Shown in pieces: positions 39,398-49,730 of a stretch of 64,000 nucleotides of DNA. The notes beneath the pieces are model-generated. The model ran no database searches and was not told the origin of the DNA. It saw nothing but the letters and a program-made list of their open reading frames with translations. This DNA is from Kluyveromyces lactis. Its lineage: Eukaryota; Ascomycota; Saccharomycetes; Saccharomycetales; Saccharomycetaceae. Made by a program: the position numbers and the translations under genes. The stretch is from assembly GCF_000002515.2 (NCBI RefSeq), contig NC_006042.1:992001-1056000 (forward strand), read 5' to 3'. How positions within the stretch are numbered: the first letter of the stretch is position 1; the number at the start of each line of letters is the position of its first letter.

Positions 39398-39838
39398 AAC
39401 TCTTTACCAAAAAACTAAATAAAATATGATACTGCCTCGACGGTGAGGCAGCATTCAGTATTGTCTCTATATATCTGCATTACCACCAGACACTACAATT
39501 AAAAGTAAAATAATCCAAACCTTGCTAAAACGAAAAAACCTCCGCTTTTGTGAGTTGTACTCAGTCTCACCGTTTCCTTACTCTGTCACTAACAAATTCT
39601 CACGTAACTCATCAACAGTGACATCCTTCTTTAGTCGATCAATATATATCCTTTCCCACTTATTTATATTCCGTGCAGGTTGTTTACCTACCGTAACAAA
39701 TCGTTTCGGGACTATAAGAAACCGAACATATTTTAGAACCTTTTTAGTAAGAAAAAGATTAAAGGATGGCTCTTAGCATCACAGAAGTAGAGCTGTACAC
39801 GACGCAATACGATTGCAACCAGCATTTCCAGCTAAATC
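39398..39838. other. DGA1-RRD2 intergenic region
   Basis: About 440 bp between two plus-strand genes. It begins with a stem-loop just after DGA1. An 84-codon open frame has no ATG and is not called. Nothing else was recognised. Confidence 0.5.
39432..39451 (+). other. GC-rich hairpin in DGA1 3' region
   Basis: Stem CTGCCTC/GAGGCAG (7 bp, 5 G-C) with loop GACGGT, 34 nt after the DGA1 stop in AT-rich surroundings. It would form in the 3' UTR and could affect mRNA stability, localisation or end formation. Role inferred only. Confidence 0.5.
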
Positions 39839-40921
39839 ATGGCTATTAAGAGATTAATTAACGAGCATGATATGGAGTTATGGAATAACTCCAAGACGTT
39901 TGAAGACGTGATTGGATTTATTAATACCTTGGCATTGAGTGTACGGGGCAGAGAGAACAATGATTACACTCAACCAATTAGTGATAACGTCCAAAGAGTC
40001 TCTAACTTGTTATCAAAAGTAACAGAAATCATTGGGAAGCATGAGGTTATCAAAGATGCTAATACCTCGAGATTCGGTAAGATCGAATTTAGGGATTTTT
40101 ATGATGACATTTCGGAGCACTCTAATGAGCTAATATCAAAGATATTTGAAGGCATTGAAAAACCTGACACAGGGAAGTTGGATGACATTTGTACGTATTT
40201 CATTAACTCTTGGGGGGATAGGTCAAGGATTGATTATGGTTCCGGTCATGAATTGAACTTCATATGTTTCTTGTACTGCTTGACAGAATCAAAGGTATTT
40301 GATCTGGAGAACGACAGCTCGAATATTGTATTGATGCTTTTCATTAAATATTTGGGGATAATGAGATCACTTGAGCTCAAATACTGGTTGGAGCCTGCTG
40401 GTTCTCATGGTGTTTGGGGTCTAGATGACTATCACTTTTTACCTTTTCTTTTCGGTGCATTCCAACTATCCACTCATAAGCATTTGAAACCAAAATCAAT
40501 TCACAATCCAGAAGTCGTAGAAATGTTCCAAGACAGGTATCTATATTTCGGCTGCATTGCATTCATTAATAAAGTTAAAACCACAGCTAGTTTGAGATGG
40601 CATTCACCTATGTTGGATGATATAAGCGGGGTGAAACGGTGGTCAAAAGTTGCTGAAGGCATGGTAAAAATGTATAAGGCAGAGGTTCTACAAAAATTAC
40701 CAATCATGCAGCATTTCTATTTCGGATATTTCTTGAAATGTCCCGAGGGCGTTAGTGAACCATCAGCACGCGCACAAGATCATCATGAAGATGATTCATG
40801 CTGTACTGATGGATCGCATGGTCATAGTACTTGGGCGGATTGTTGCGGTATTGCAGTCCCTAGTGCGATTGCGGCATCTCAAATGGCTAATAAAGACGTA
40901 AGACTATTTCCTTTTGATTGA
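39839..40921 (+). CDS. RRD2: PP2A phosphatase activator Rrd2 (PTPA)
   Basis: Peptidyl-prolyl isomerase of the PTPA family that activates PP2A-type phosphatases. The 360 residues equal yeast Rrd2 (358). The family core is obvious: INSWGDRSRIDYGSGHELNF, then LEPAGSHGVWGLDDYHFLPF and MQHFYFGYF. The C-terminal tail contains CCTDGSHGHSTWADCCGIAVPS, a short Cys/His-rich ending seen in Rrd2-like proteins. Rrd2 rather than Rrd1 rests on position between RAD53 and PRP46 (YPL153C-YPL152W-YPL151C). It converges on ESA1 with about 100 bp between stops. Confidence 0.93.
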   Translation: MAIKRLINEHDMELWNNSKTFEDVIGFINTLALSVRGRENNDYTQPISDNVQRVSNLLSKVTEIIGKHEVIKDANTSRFGKIEFRDFYDDISEHSNELISKIFEGIEKPDTGKLDDICTYFINSWGDRSRIDYGSGHELNFICFLYCLTESKVFDLENDSSNIVLMLFIKYLGIMRSLELKYWLEPAGSHGVWGLDDYHFLPFLFGAFQLSTHKHLKPKSIHNPEVVEMFQDRYLYFGCIAFINKVKTTASLRWHSPMLDDISGVKRWSKVAEGMVKMYKAEVLQKLPIMQHFYFGYFLKCPEGVSEPSARAQDHHEDDSCCTDGSHGHSTWADCCGIAVPSAIAASQMANKDVRLFPFD

Positions 40922-41023
40922 ATAATATTACATATGATGCGTATACCGAAACTTAACTACCCTTATATATACCAACATAACGTTAACAAACAATAACATA
41001 GACCGCAATTCACGATGCATTAT

Positions 41024-42343
41024 TTACCATGCGAAACGTAATTGTGAAGCGGTAAATACTGGGGGTGTCCAGATTAATTTTTGAGGATCTATAGATCTCC
41101 TCTTATTATTCTTTAGCTTTTTGTACCTTTTCATCACATCGCTATTCAAATACAGTACATGCTGACCTCGATAGAACCTTAATATTTCTAAGGCTTTTGC
41201 AGTATGAAGAATATCAGTGGTAGTCATAGAGGAAATTGAACTAACTTCATCGATGGTGATTTCCTGGCCGTGCTCTACCAAAAGCTTAATCAAGGTGTCG
41301 GCCCAGTATGCTCTGTAAGATAACAAACCCAAATCCGATAACGGCTTTTCTGGTGATCCGACTTTACCCTCTTTCTTAGATAACTCATAAGAAAACTCGA
41401 TTAATAGTCTACCGTAACCCATTCTTTGATATTGAGGTAGTGTTAAAATACATGCCACATTATAAGCATCAGCTGATTCCTTTTCCTTTGAGAAATAACC
41501 GACAATATGATGGCCTAGTTCATCACGCCTAGTCATACAGTAAAATAAAAATGGATCAACATCATAGTACAACGTTTTATGATCCAAGAAAAGTTTAGAC
41601 AAAAGACATAGATTACGGCACCATGTCCTCTGTTTCCGACCATCAATTTCAAAGAAGGAAACATAGTCATCTCTATATATCTCGTTACCTGGAGGATGTC
41701 GTAGAGTACATTTCTTTCTGTATCGTTCATATTGTTTCTTTGATCCGAAATATTGTAGGGAAAAATCATCGATATATACCACATCCTCATCAGTCAACTC
41801 TATTGGATAAGGTGAAAAGTACCATGGCTCTATTTCATATTTGCCCATAATCACCTTGTTCAAATTTCTAACTCTAGCCACCTCATTCTGATTCTGTGTC
41901 ATTGACCCCGATGTACGAAGCTTCTTTATTTCATCTTCTCTGGAAATATCTTCATTAGGAATCCCTTGTACATTCAAATTATCCAAATCCATCACATCCC
42001 CACCATCCGGAGTAGCACTGGCTGCTTGTGGTGTAGCACTTTTATTCTGTTGCTGCTTCTTTTTCTTCGAGTCTTTCTTCTCTTCAAGCTCTTTAGGCCT
42101 AGGAAAAATGACTTCCTTGTCTATCTGTAACCTATCAGCAGTGATCCATTCATCTAGACGTTTATTGAAGTCTTCATAATGCACGTAGAACTTAGGTGGA
42201 TCTCTTCTGCTGTTAATGGATAGAATTTCAGCAAGACGATCTTGACCATCTTTTAGTACCCATGACTTGCATCCAACGAAAATCTCATCGATGCTGTCAA
42301 CCTTCTGGGGAATCCCAGGTTCCTTTTCTTCGCCGTGACTCAT
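41024..42343 (-). CDS. ESA1: Histone acetyltransferase Esa1 (NuA4)
   Basis: Essential MYST acetyltransferase of NuA4 and Piccolo complexes, acting on histones H4 and H2A. The 439 residues match yeast Esa1 (445). The chromo-barrel domain is at about 22-80 ([31 protein letters not shown]). The MYST domain fills the C-terminal half: a zinc-finger region ([30 protein letters not shown]), the catalytic Cys in [10 protein letters not shown] (about 298), the acetyl-CoA loop QRMGYGRLL and Glu in [10 protein letters not shown] (about 332). The C-terminal end [13 protein letters not shown] is highly conserved. The linker is Lys/Gln-rich. The start is a clear ATG. Confidence 0.97.
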   Translation of the reverse strand: MSHGEEKEPGIPQKVDSIDEIFVGCKSWVLKDGQDRLAEILSINSRRDPPKFYVHYEDFNKRLDEWITADRLQIDKEVIFPRPKELEEKKDSKKKKQQQNKSATPQAASATPDGGDVMDLDNLNVQGIPNEDISREDEIKKLRTSGSMTQNQNEVARVRNLNKVIMGKYEIEPWYFSPYPIELTDEDVVYIDDFSLQYFGSKKQYERYRKKCTLRHPPGNEIYRDDYVSFFEIDGRKQRTWCRNLCLLSKLFLDHKTLYYDVDPFLFYCMTRRDELGHHIVGYFSKEKESADAYNVACILTLPQYQRMGYGRLLIEFSYELSKKEGKVGSPEKPLSDLGLLSYRAYWADTLIKLLVEHGQEITIDEVSSISSMTTTDILHTAKALEILRFYRGQHVLYLNSDVMKRYKKLKNNKRRSIDPQKLIWTPPVFTASQLRFAW

Positions 42344-42707
42344 GTATTAGCGAGCTCGCCCAAAATATTTGTTAAACAGTTGCCTTGCCTTACTAGTTCC
42401 TCTTACAGAGGTGCTCTGTTTTTGGATTTGGTTTATTGCGTAACTAATAAGTTCAAATATTTTGAAGATGCTAAATTTCAGTTAATTTATTCAGATTACC
42501 GTATTAAAGCAAACACCATGCTTGAACAAACATACAAGAAAACCTGACGTTCCCTGTCCTTGACTACGTGACTGTAATCATATGACAGTTAGAGCAAACC
42601 TCGCAATTAATGCAGACTGAAATATTCTAGATAGATGGAAAACGGGGACCTAATAGAGTTAAACTACAAACTTCTACATAAGTCGCTGCAAGTAGACACC
42701 AGCTAGA
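42344..42707. promoter_or_regulatory. ESA1 upstream region
   Basis: About 364 bp between the ESA1 ATG and the PRP46 stop, both on the minus strand, so it is the ESA1 promoter and PRP46 terminator. No known element was recognised. Confidence 0.45.
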
Positions 42708-44012
42708 TTAGAATCTTTGAGATATTAACGTGGGATTCCACGGCAAGCCAGGGAATGTATCTTCTGTAGCATCAGGGACTTGCTTCCATATTTTGATGCT
42801 TTTGTCTCCTTCCCCTGTGATGAGTCTTGTTCCTGTGACATCAAAGGTGCTGCATAAAATCGATCGCTCACTTTCAAGTGAGCCAGCAACTTCAGTTGTC
42901 ATCATACTTTGGTATTTGTGTCCTGTTTTGTAATCGTAAAAGCACAAAGTACCGTCATCTCCACCAGCTAATAGTACATTATCGTGATTAATTGATACGG
43001 TATTCAAAATCCCAGTGTTCTGGGATTGAAAGTTGGTTAATAGCTGTCCTTCGGGCAATTTCCAGGATCTGACGTCGTTCGTAGATACACTGGCAAAGCT
43101 AAACTCTGCTGGGTGTAGCGTCAAGTCTCTGATGTTTCTACTATGGTGCGTTAAAACTTTGCTTGCCTTCCCTGCAATGATATCCCAAAGTCTAACTGTT
43201 GCATCCCCGGAACAACTGATTATTTGTGGGTCAACGGGAAGGCATTTGACTTTATTTATAGGGCTTTTATGACCGGGCAGAACCATTATCTCAGATCTTG
43301 ATCGTATATCCCACAACCTTACTACAGCATCACGACCAGCAGTAGCTATTATATCAAGGCTCGGATGAACATCAACGGTATGCACGCCAGATAAATGACC
43401 GTGAAAATCCCTAATTGCAGTATTTCTTTCTAGATCCCAACATTTTACAAGTTTATCTTCGCTTGCTGAGAACATATAAGGATGTCTCTTTGAGATAGCA
43501 ATATCTCGAACACTCATTACATGCCCGATTAGAGTAATTTTCAACTTTCCCGCAGCTAAATCCCAGATTTTAATGGTTGTATCGTTGCTACCAGTAGCAA
43601 ACCATTCATTGTCAACGGGGTCCACGCATACACATCTTACCCATCCAGTATGACCATTTATTACCTTACTGAGTTTCCATGGTGCATGCCATTGCGGTTT
43701 ATAACTTCGAGTCTTTTCATAACGTTCCATCAATGAAATCTGCTGATGTGGCTGTTGGAACACTCTTCGTACTAGTTGGTCGCCTGGTTTTGTGGTATGT
43801 TTGACTAATGCTTGAGAGCTTTCGTTTGCAACAGTTTTCGACACCTCAACTAATTCACTGTACCTTTCTAAAACAGTCTTTTCTTGATCCAGGCACTTCT
43901 GTAACGACTCAGGTAAATAATCAGCATGTTTAAATTCATTATTCCACCGAGTTTGAACGTAAACATCATCTGCTACCTTCGAAGGTTCAGAGCTACGGCT
44001 GGATGTATTCAT
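42708..44012 (-). CDS. PRP46: Splicing factor Prp46 (WD40, NineTeen complex)
   Basis: Homologue of human PLRG1, a member of the Prp19-associated complex of the active spliceosome. The 434 residues compare with 451 in yeast. A non-repeated N-terminus of about 120 residues includes the conserved [20 protein letters not shown] junction. Seven WD40 blades follow with strong GH...WD patterns ([50 protein letters not shown]). Neighbours RRD2 and PRP46 match YPL152W and YPL151C. It is divergent from PUS7 across 260 bp. Confidence 0.95.
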   Translation of the reverse strand: MNTSSRSSEPSKVADDVYVQTRWNNEFKHADYLPESLQKCLDQEKTVLERYSELVEVSKTVANESSQALVKHTTKPGDQLVRRVFQQPHQQISLMERYEKTRSYKPQWHAPWKLSKVINGHTGWVRCVCVDPVDNEWFATGSNDTTIKIWDLAAGKLKITLIGHVMSVRDIAISKRHPYMFSASEDKLVKCWDLERNTAIRDFHGHLSGVHTVDVHPSLDIIATAGRDAVVRLWDIRSRSEIMVLPGHKSPINKVKCLPVDPQIISCSGDATVRLWDIIAGKASKVLTHHSRNIRDLTLHPAEFSFASVSTNDVRSWKLPEGQLLTNFQSQNTGILNTVSINHDNVLLAGGDDGTLCFYDYKTGHKYQSMMTTEVAGSLESERSILCSTFDVTGTRLITGEGDKSIKIWKQVPDATEDTFPGLPWNPTLISQRF

Positions 44013-44131
44013 TGGTACTTATTAGTTGTCTATCAGTTCGATTAAGTCGTGTAACTCTCTTTCATCTTTGTATATGTCACTTCGTTAACTTTTCATAATA
44101 TCCATCATACAAAACGGTTCTTTTCGTTTCT

Positions 44132-44151
44132 TGAAAAATTTCGAGCTCATC
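44132..44151. promoter_or_regulatory. RRPE plus PAC-like pair upstream of PUS7
   Basis: TGAAAAATTT (44132-44141) is an exact RRPE, and AGCTCATC (44144-44151) covers most of a PAC element (consensus AGCTCATCGC). They lie 123-142 nt before the PUS7 ATG. The pair marks ribosome-biogenesis genes in yeast. Confidence 0.65.
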
Positions 44152-44165
44152 TCATCTCATCTCAT
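44146..44165. repeat. CTCAT pentanucleotide repeat
   Basis: Four perfect tandem copies of CTCAT, equal to GATGA-type repeats on the other strand. They overlap the PAC-like site in the PRP46/PUS7 spacer. Confidence 0.85.
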
Positions 44166-44273
44166 CACATTGAAGCAGAAGTCAGTTGTTCAAATCTGGA
44201 AGCTGCGCTTCTTAATTGCTTATAACAAGTACCAGGTATTAGTACTCTCGTGTTAAAGTATAGTATTGGTATA

Positions 44274-46304
44274 ATGTCAGACCAATCTTTGAAAAGAGAG
44301 TCCGAAGCTGCTGCCCAGCAAGAAGATATTAAGAGGACAAAAGTTGGTGAAGGTATAAATGAAGGTATAAACAATAACAACATCACTGAAAAGGATGTTG
44401 GTATCACGCATTACTTATCAATGGATAATGTTGGTTTCAATGGTCAGATCAAACAAAGGTACACTGACTTTTTAGTCAATGAAATCACCAAGCAAGGCGA
44501 AGTTGTGCATTTGACTGACAAAGGTTTTAATATGCCAAAGAAGCCAAAGCCAACGAGAGAACAAATCGAGCAATCGCAAAAAGAAGAACTTGAGAAACGC
44601 CAAGGATTTAAGGTGGATGAAGGAATTAGAAATGAACTTGTTGAACTTTTGGGAGAAGAGGATGTTCAAAAAATTGAAGCTGTGTACCGCTCAAATAAAA
44701 AGATTGAAACATCGAAGGCATTCGATGATAAACTTGAAAGGACTAAAATACATCAACTGCTACGTAGAGCTTTCGACAACAAGTTAGAATCTGTAACGAC
44801 GGATTCAAACCATTTCATTGTTGGAATGGCTTCTCGCCAAACACGTGTTAGCAAAGAAGAATTGATCGAACAAACTAAGGATGCAAACGGTGTCGAAAAC
44901 TGGGGTTATGGTCCATCAAAATCGTTTATTCATTTTACTGTCTATAAGGAAAACAAAGATACTATGGATGTCGCTAATACTTTATCAAAATTCATGAGAA
45001 TTCCAACAAGGTTGATCAGATTTTCTGGAACAAAGGATCGTAGGGCTGTCACTTGTCAAAGAATGTCTTTATCCAAAATTGGTTTGGACAGATTAAACGG
45101 ACTAAACAAGGGCTTGAAGGGTGTCGTTCTAGGTGGCTACAAATTCGAAGATGAGCCATTGAACTTGGGAGATCTACAGGGAAACGAATTCACTATTGCT
45201 ATCAGAGATGTTTCATTGAAGAATGAAGGCGATGATTTGGATGATATCCTAGCCAATGGCATGAAATCCTTGGAACAAAATGGGTTCATCAATTATTTCG
45301 GTATGCAAAGATTTGGTACGTTCAGTGTTTCAACGCATCAAATTGGGCAAGTCCTATTATCAGGTAACTGGAAACAAGCTGTTGATTTGATCATGGCTGA
45401 ACAAGAAAATGTTTTGCCAATTTCCAAAGAAGCTAGAAGAATTTGGGCACAAACCAGGAACCCAATCTATGCAGCCAAAGCAATGCCACATCAGTGTTTG
45501 GCAGAAAATGCCATTCTCAATGCACTATGTCATGAGGAGAAATGTGAAACATCAAACGATTACCCTATTAGCTCATATCACAATGCTATTCTAAAGATTC
45601 CTAGAAACTTGAGAACTATGTATGTGCATGCTTACCAAAGTTATGTTTGGAACATGGTCGCTAGCGAAAGGATTAAATTATTTGGATTGAATGTCATCGA
45701 AGGTGACCTTGTTGTTGACGAAACATCTGCTGCTGAGTCTGATGACCAAGCCAAACAGGACGAGGATGACTTTGATGAAGACCTCCGCGAAACGAAGTTT
45801 ATTCGTGCAAGACCAGTGACAGCAGAAGAAGTTGCTGCTCAAACTTTCACCGTGAATGATGTTGTACTACCAACACCTGGTTTTGATATTGTCTATCCGA
45901 GCAATGAAAACCTTCGCCAACTATATGTTGACGTTATGGCAAAAGATAACATGGATCCCTTCGATATGAAGCGGAAAGTTCGTGATTTTTCCCTTGCCGG
46001 CTCCTACAGAAATGTTATCAATAAACCAACTGATATCGAATACCAAGTTGTTTCATATGAAAACCCAACTGACCAATTGATCAACACCGATTTAGAAATT
46101 CTGAACGCCAATAGAGGTAAAGACAACGGCCAAAAATACATCAAATCAAAACTAGAAAGATACATGAAAGTAAAGGATGGTAACAAAAAGGCAGTTATTA
46201 TCAAATTCAAACTTGGAGTGTCTGCCTATGCTACCATGGTATTACGTGAATTAATGAAGGTGGAGACTTCACGCCGTGGTGACATGTGTAATGTTAGTGT
46301 CTGA
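44274..46304 (+). CDS. PUS7: Pseudouridine synthase Pus7 (TruD family)
   Basis: Modifies U2 snRNA, 5S rRNA, tRNAs and many mRNAs. The 676 residues equal the S. cerevisiae length. The catalytic Asp255 lies in SGTKDRRAVTCQ; other TruD motifs are NYFGMQRFGT and YVWNMVASERI. An acidic insert (about 487-505, DDQAKQDEDDFDEDLRE) is present in the TRUD domain region. The frame is open for eight codons upstream without an ATG, so the start is MSDQSLKRE at 44274. It carries a ribosome-biogenesis type promoter pair. SSP2 follows as in YOR243C-YOR242C. Confidence 0.96.
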   Translation: MSDQSLKRESEAAAQQEDIKRTKVGEGINEGINNNNITEKDVGITHYLSMDNVGFNGQIKQRYTDFLVNEITKQGEVVHLTDKGFNMPKKPKPTREQIEQSQKEELEKRQGFKVDEGIRNELVELLGEEDVQKIEAVYRSNKKIETSKAFDDKLERTKIHQLLRRAFDNKLESVTTDSNHFIVGMASRQTRVSKEELIEQTKDANGVENWGYGPSKSFIHFTVYKENKDTMDVANTLSKFMRIPTRLIRFSGTKDRRAVTCQRMSLSKIGLDRLNGLNKGLKGVVLGGYKFEDEPLNLGDLQGNEFTIAIRDVSLKNEGDDLDDILANGMKSLEQNGFINYFGMQRFGTFSVSTHQIGQVLLSGNWKQAVDLIMAEQENVLPISKEARRIWAQTRNPIYAAKAMPHQCLAENAILNALCHEEKCETSNDYPISSYHNAILKIPRNLRTMYVHAYQSYVWNMVASERIKLFGLNVIEGDLVVDETSAAESDDQAKQDEDDFDEDLRETKFIRARPVTAEEVAAQTFTVNDVVLPTPGFDIVYPSNENLRQLYVDVMAKDNMDPFDMKRKVRDFSLAGSYRNVINKPTDIEYQVVSYENPTDQLINTDLEILNANRGKDNGQKYIKSKLERYMKVKDGNKKAVIIKFKLGVSAYATMVLRELMKVETSRRGDMCNVSV

Positions 46305-46769
46305 TCCCCGACAAATAAGCATCTCAATTATTGTTGTATACTGTAAATTAGCATTCTTTTCAGAAACTCTTCTTTGGCATCCAAGAGATAACTTCCTTCC
46401 TCTTCTACTGATTCTTAGGGACTGTAAAATCTTTATTGAAAGAGGGTCGCACATCGTTTTCATAGTCTGACTTTCATGTCAGTATTCCTTTCGCAATACA
46501 AATCTTTTTCTTGATATATCACTATGTGCAAAAACTGACACCGTGAGGTCAGTGTCACAAACCTAAAGAATCGGACTATAAAAGCAGGTTAAATTGTGAG
46601 AACAGTTGTCATATCTGTACCAACCGAACATTATATATAAACGGATTTGTAACTTAATACACACAACTTTTACCAAATAGCCAATAAATCAAACAAACAA
46701 TTGCTACTCAACCATAGTCACTCATTTTTTTCAACAATTTCATTGTAAAGGGATAATACAATAGCTTAA
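46305..46769. promoter_or_regulatory. PUS7-SSP2 intergenic region
   Basis: About 465 bp upstream of the sporulation gene SSP2. It contains a middle-sporulation-type element at 46551-46562 within an inverted repeat (TGACAC at 46536-46541, GTGTCA at 46552-46557). Otherwise AT-rich with no RNA gene. Confidence 0.55.
46551..46562 (+). promoter_or_regulatory. Sum1/Ndt80-type middle sporulation element
   Basis: AGTGTCACAAAC fits the Sum1-class consensus AGYGWCACAAAAD except near its 3' end, and the Ndt80 core CRCAAA. It lies 208 nt before the SSP2 ATG. Confidence 0.6.
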
Positions 46770-47927
46770 ATGATATCAGAAGGTAGTTTCTTGGACCCTC
46801 AAATTGAAGCAACGTTATATGGACAAAAGAAGGCCTCTAATTTAGGTACTTTTCAAACAAATTCGACTGCGAGCAAGACTTCTTCGTTAAATCGAGAGTT
46901 ATTTGGGTTCAGAAGGAAAGCTAGGCAATATTTCGAGACAACGACGCAAAGGTTTCGTGAACATGGTAACGATAAGGAGTTGATGAGAGCAGGGGTCAAT
47001 TATAAACCAAGATCAGAAGATGAGGAAATGGAAGAACTTAATAAGTCCAAGCTTATGATGGATATGTTATTTGAAAAAGCGAATCATGGCTCCAAACAGG
47101 ATTTTGACAAGCTTGGTGGAACTGGAAAATATGGTGTGCACATATCATCGACTCCGAAAAGTGTACCGGAATTGCTATGCGAAGCCGTCTACCAAGACGT
47201 TCATGGAGAAATATCTTTGGCAAGTCCCGAGTCTGAATCAATTGACATTTCTAATAGTGCTGGCAGGAGAGTAGTTATATTCCAAGATTTGCTCAAGAAC
47301 ATTGGCGTTGGGACCTTATTAGCTCAGGTCAGCGGTGGTCCTTTGGAAAAGGTGCTATACGCTTATGACAATAAGACAGGTTCCCGAGATGTCGTTTATG
47401 TTGAATTGCATTTCTTGTTCCCTGATGATGCTGCTCAGTTTATGAAATACGCCAGATTCCACCTATTCAAAGTGAACGGTGTACATTTAGTTCCACATTG
47501 GGGTGTAATAGATTCTCTAGACTCCTCTGAAAAGAGTCTTTTAGATATTCAACAGTATGTTCATCCAGATTTTTGTAAAGATATTCAAAACTTTGACTCG
47601 ACTGGAGCACGTCGCTGCTTAATTATGAAGAAATATTCAAGGAAACATAAGTCGATTTCTACAGAGTTGAATTCAAAGTCTCACATTTATGATTTGGATA
47701 TCCAACAAATAATCGATGATTTTAATCAATTCGGACAGGTTCTCGAGGTATCACCGTTGATTTCTCGGAAAATATGTTTGCAGATCAGTTTCCATGATAT
47801 CAGAAGTGCAATAGAGGCAATGAGGAGTTATGAGACTTCCAATTCCTACATAAATGGCAAGTATTTTAAAGACTGGTCCATCTGGTATGGTAAAGACATT
47901 GTAGATAAACCATGCATTGAAGTGTAG
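46770..47927 (+). CDS. SSP2: Sporulation-specific protein Ssp2
   Basis: Meiosis-specific activator of the Smk1 MAP kinase during spore wall formation in S. cerevisiae. The 385 residues compare with 371. The N-terminal half is polar and probably disordered. The C-terminal half has RRM-like folds (RRVVIFQDLLKNIGVGTLL, VVYVELHFLFPDDAAQFMKY) and a second one near the end (RKICLQISFHDIRSAIEAMR). Assignment rests on this pattern plus position after PUS7 (YOR243C-YOR242C). A middle-sporulation element lies upstream. Confidence 0.85.
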   Translation: MISEGSFLDPQIEATLYGQKKASNLGTFQTNSTASKTSSLNRELFGFRRKARQYFETTTQRFREHGNDKELMRAGVNYKPRSEDEEMEELNKSKLMMDMLFEKANHGSKQDFDKLGGTGKYGVHISSTPKSVPELLCEAVYQDVHGEISLASPESESIDISNSAGRRVVIFQDLLKNIGVGTLLAQVSGGPLEKVLYAYDNKTGSRDVVYVELHFLFPDDAAQFMKYARFHLFKVNGVHLVPHWGVIDSLDSSEKSLLDIQQYVHPDFCKDIQNFDSTGARRCLIMKKYSRKHKSISTELNSKSHIYDLDIQQIIDDFNQFGQVLEVSPLISRKICLQISFHDIRSAIEAMRSYETSNSYINGKYFKDWSIWYGKDIVDKPCIEV

Positions 47928-48047
47928 ATAAAGTTTAATATTCTATAACTAAATAGCATTTTGTACATATATACATAAACACATAAAAGAAATAATAAAT
48001 TTGTTCGAGGTTCTTATCACTTGGTGGTTAAAAACGAATAGTTTGGT

Positions 48048-49529
48048 TTAGGTTGGCTTTCCGTCTAGTACTACCAAGAATCCACCTACTAAATGCAACG
48101 ATCCCGTAACAAATACGTCAACTGGTTCACCCATATTCTTGATTAGATCCAAAGCAGCTTCGATTGATGAAGTAACTTCTACATTTCTGTGTTCAGTTTC
48201 ATTTAATAATATCCATTCCTTCTGCAAATTCTGCTGAACCTCTAGTTTGTCAACTTGCTCTTTAGATGTGTTTAAGGAAACTAAATCTGCACTATAATTA
48301 CCTGTCTTCCACGTCACATTGGTCGTGAATATTGCAGCATCAAATTCTACTGCGGGAGAGATAGTTTCATATAGGTATCCCAACAGCGCTTTTGCATCCC
48401 TTGACTGCTGATTGAATAGTAAAACTTTTTTTCTATTGAAGGTCGCAGTCACGTCCCTAAACCACCCACTGGCAGCTTCGATACTTTCCTTGGTATGCGC
48501 GCCATCTATGTACCATGTAATGTTATTGGAGCGAATGATTTGACAACGTCCTTCCCAAACGGTTTGCTCTAAGCCTTTTCTGAATAGATCAGGGATTTTG
48601 GCAGATGACGCTAGTTCTAATGGTTCTTTTAAGATATCAAGTGAAACCAAATGTTGGTGAGCTAATGCAGTAGCTAAAGATGCATTTTTAATCTGAAAAT
48701 CACCAGCGATGCCCAACTTAATGGTTTTTAAATGTTCAAAAATGGGAACCTCGGAAAGTGTAGTGTGTCTCTCAGCAGCTCTTTCTTGCAAAACCTGCGA
48801 TCCAGTTTTGGGTTGTGATTTTACTGTGAATGCAGGAGCACCTTCTTTAAAGATACCACCTTTATTCCATGCGATTTCTTCGATGGTATTCCCTAACATG
48901 AATGTATGATCAATACCCAATGCAGAAACACCGCATACGGTTGGTTTCTCAATGATATTAGTGCTATCAAACTCACCACCGACACCAACTTCATATATAC
49001 ACGTTCCACATCCCTCTTGCATGAATACATGGAATGAAAGAAGAGTCAAGTACTTGAAATATCCAGGTTTTTGACCCTCAGTCATATGAGGAAACTTGTC
49101 TTCATTGGAAGAAGTTTCGTCCAATCTATCCCAAACTTCAAAGAAATATTTCGAGAACAATTCCTCAGTTATTGGCTCCCCGTTTATTCTAATTCTTTCT
49201 CTCACTGACCTTAGATGTGGAGAAGTATAAAGACCAACCTTACTCAATGTATCTTTATATTGGTTCAAGATACCTTGCGTAAACGCAGCAGTTGAACCTT
49301 TACCCTTAGTACCAGTGATATGAATCACGTTCAATTTGTTGAAGTCAGAAACTGAATACCCTATACGACGTGACCATTCTTGCATCTCCCAAATGTTCAT
49401 CATATTTTTCCTATCACCTGATGCTCTGATAGCCATAATATTGGCATAGTTAGATTGTAACGAATTCAATGCCTGAACAGCATCCTGATAATTCCTATTC
49501 GCCATTTTCAAACTAAGCGGTAATCGCAT
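48048..49529 (-). CDS. MET7: Folylpolyglutamate synthase Met7
   Basis: Adds glutamates to folates, which keeps them in the cell and is needed for methionine synthesis and mitochondrial folate. The 493 residues compare with 548 in S. cerevisiae. The ATP-binding P-loop VIHITGTKGKGSTAAF is at about 70-85. Other Mur-ligase/FPGS motifs are SPHLRSVRERIRINGEPI, YEVGVGGEFDSTN, ALGIDHTFMLGNTIEEIAWNK and WYIDGAHTKES. The upstream frame has no ATG beyond 49529. A second ATG lies eight codons in (MANRNYQDAVQ), so start choice may affect targeting, though neither gives a clear presequence. A CACGTG lies about 414 nt upstream. Confidence 0.95.
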   Translation of the reverse strand: MRLPLSLKMANRNYQDAVQALNSLQSNYANIMAIRASGDRKNMMNIWEMQEWSRRIGYSVSDFNKLNVIHITGTKGKGSTAAFTQGILNQYKDTLSKVGLYTSPHLRSVRERIRINGEPITEELFSKYFFEVWDRLDETSSNEDKFPHMTEGQKPGYFKYLTLLSFHVFMQEGCGTCIYEVGVGGEFDSTNIIEKPTVCGVSALGIDHTFMLGNTIEEIAWNKGGIFKEGAPAFTVKSQPKTGSQVLQERAAERHTTLSEVPIFEHLKTIKLGIAGDFQIKNASLATALAHQHLVSLDILKEPLELASSAKIPDLFRKGLEQTVWEGRCQIIRSNNITWYIDGAHTKESIEAASGWFRDVTATFNRKKVLLFNQQSRDAKALLGYLYETISPAVEFDAAIFTTNVTWKTGNYSADLVSLNTSKEQVDKLEVQQNLQKEWILLNETEHRNVEVTSSIEAALDLIKNMGEPVDVFVTGSLHLVGGFLVVLDGKPT

Positions 49530-49730
49530 ATCACAGTTCAATACACCTCCCTCAATTAACGAATATTATCGAATACTACCGCTTGTGTCGGATAATACAA
49601 TTCAGTAGAAGATGAGTAGTAATTCAGAAAATGCACTGCTTCTTATCAGTTAAAAAGTCAACTCCCAAAGAAACCTATTGGAGTGTGCAAGCAAGGATTA
49701 CGCTCACGACCTAGGTATCATTCAAAGATC

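Noticed and set aside
39522-39776. 84-codon frame upstream of RRD2
   Set aside because: It has no ATG start and lies in the RRD2 promoter.
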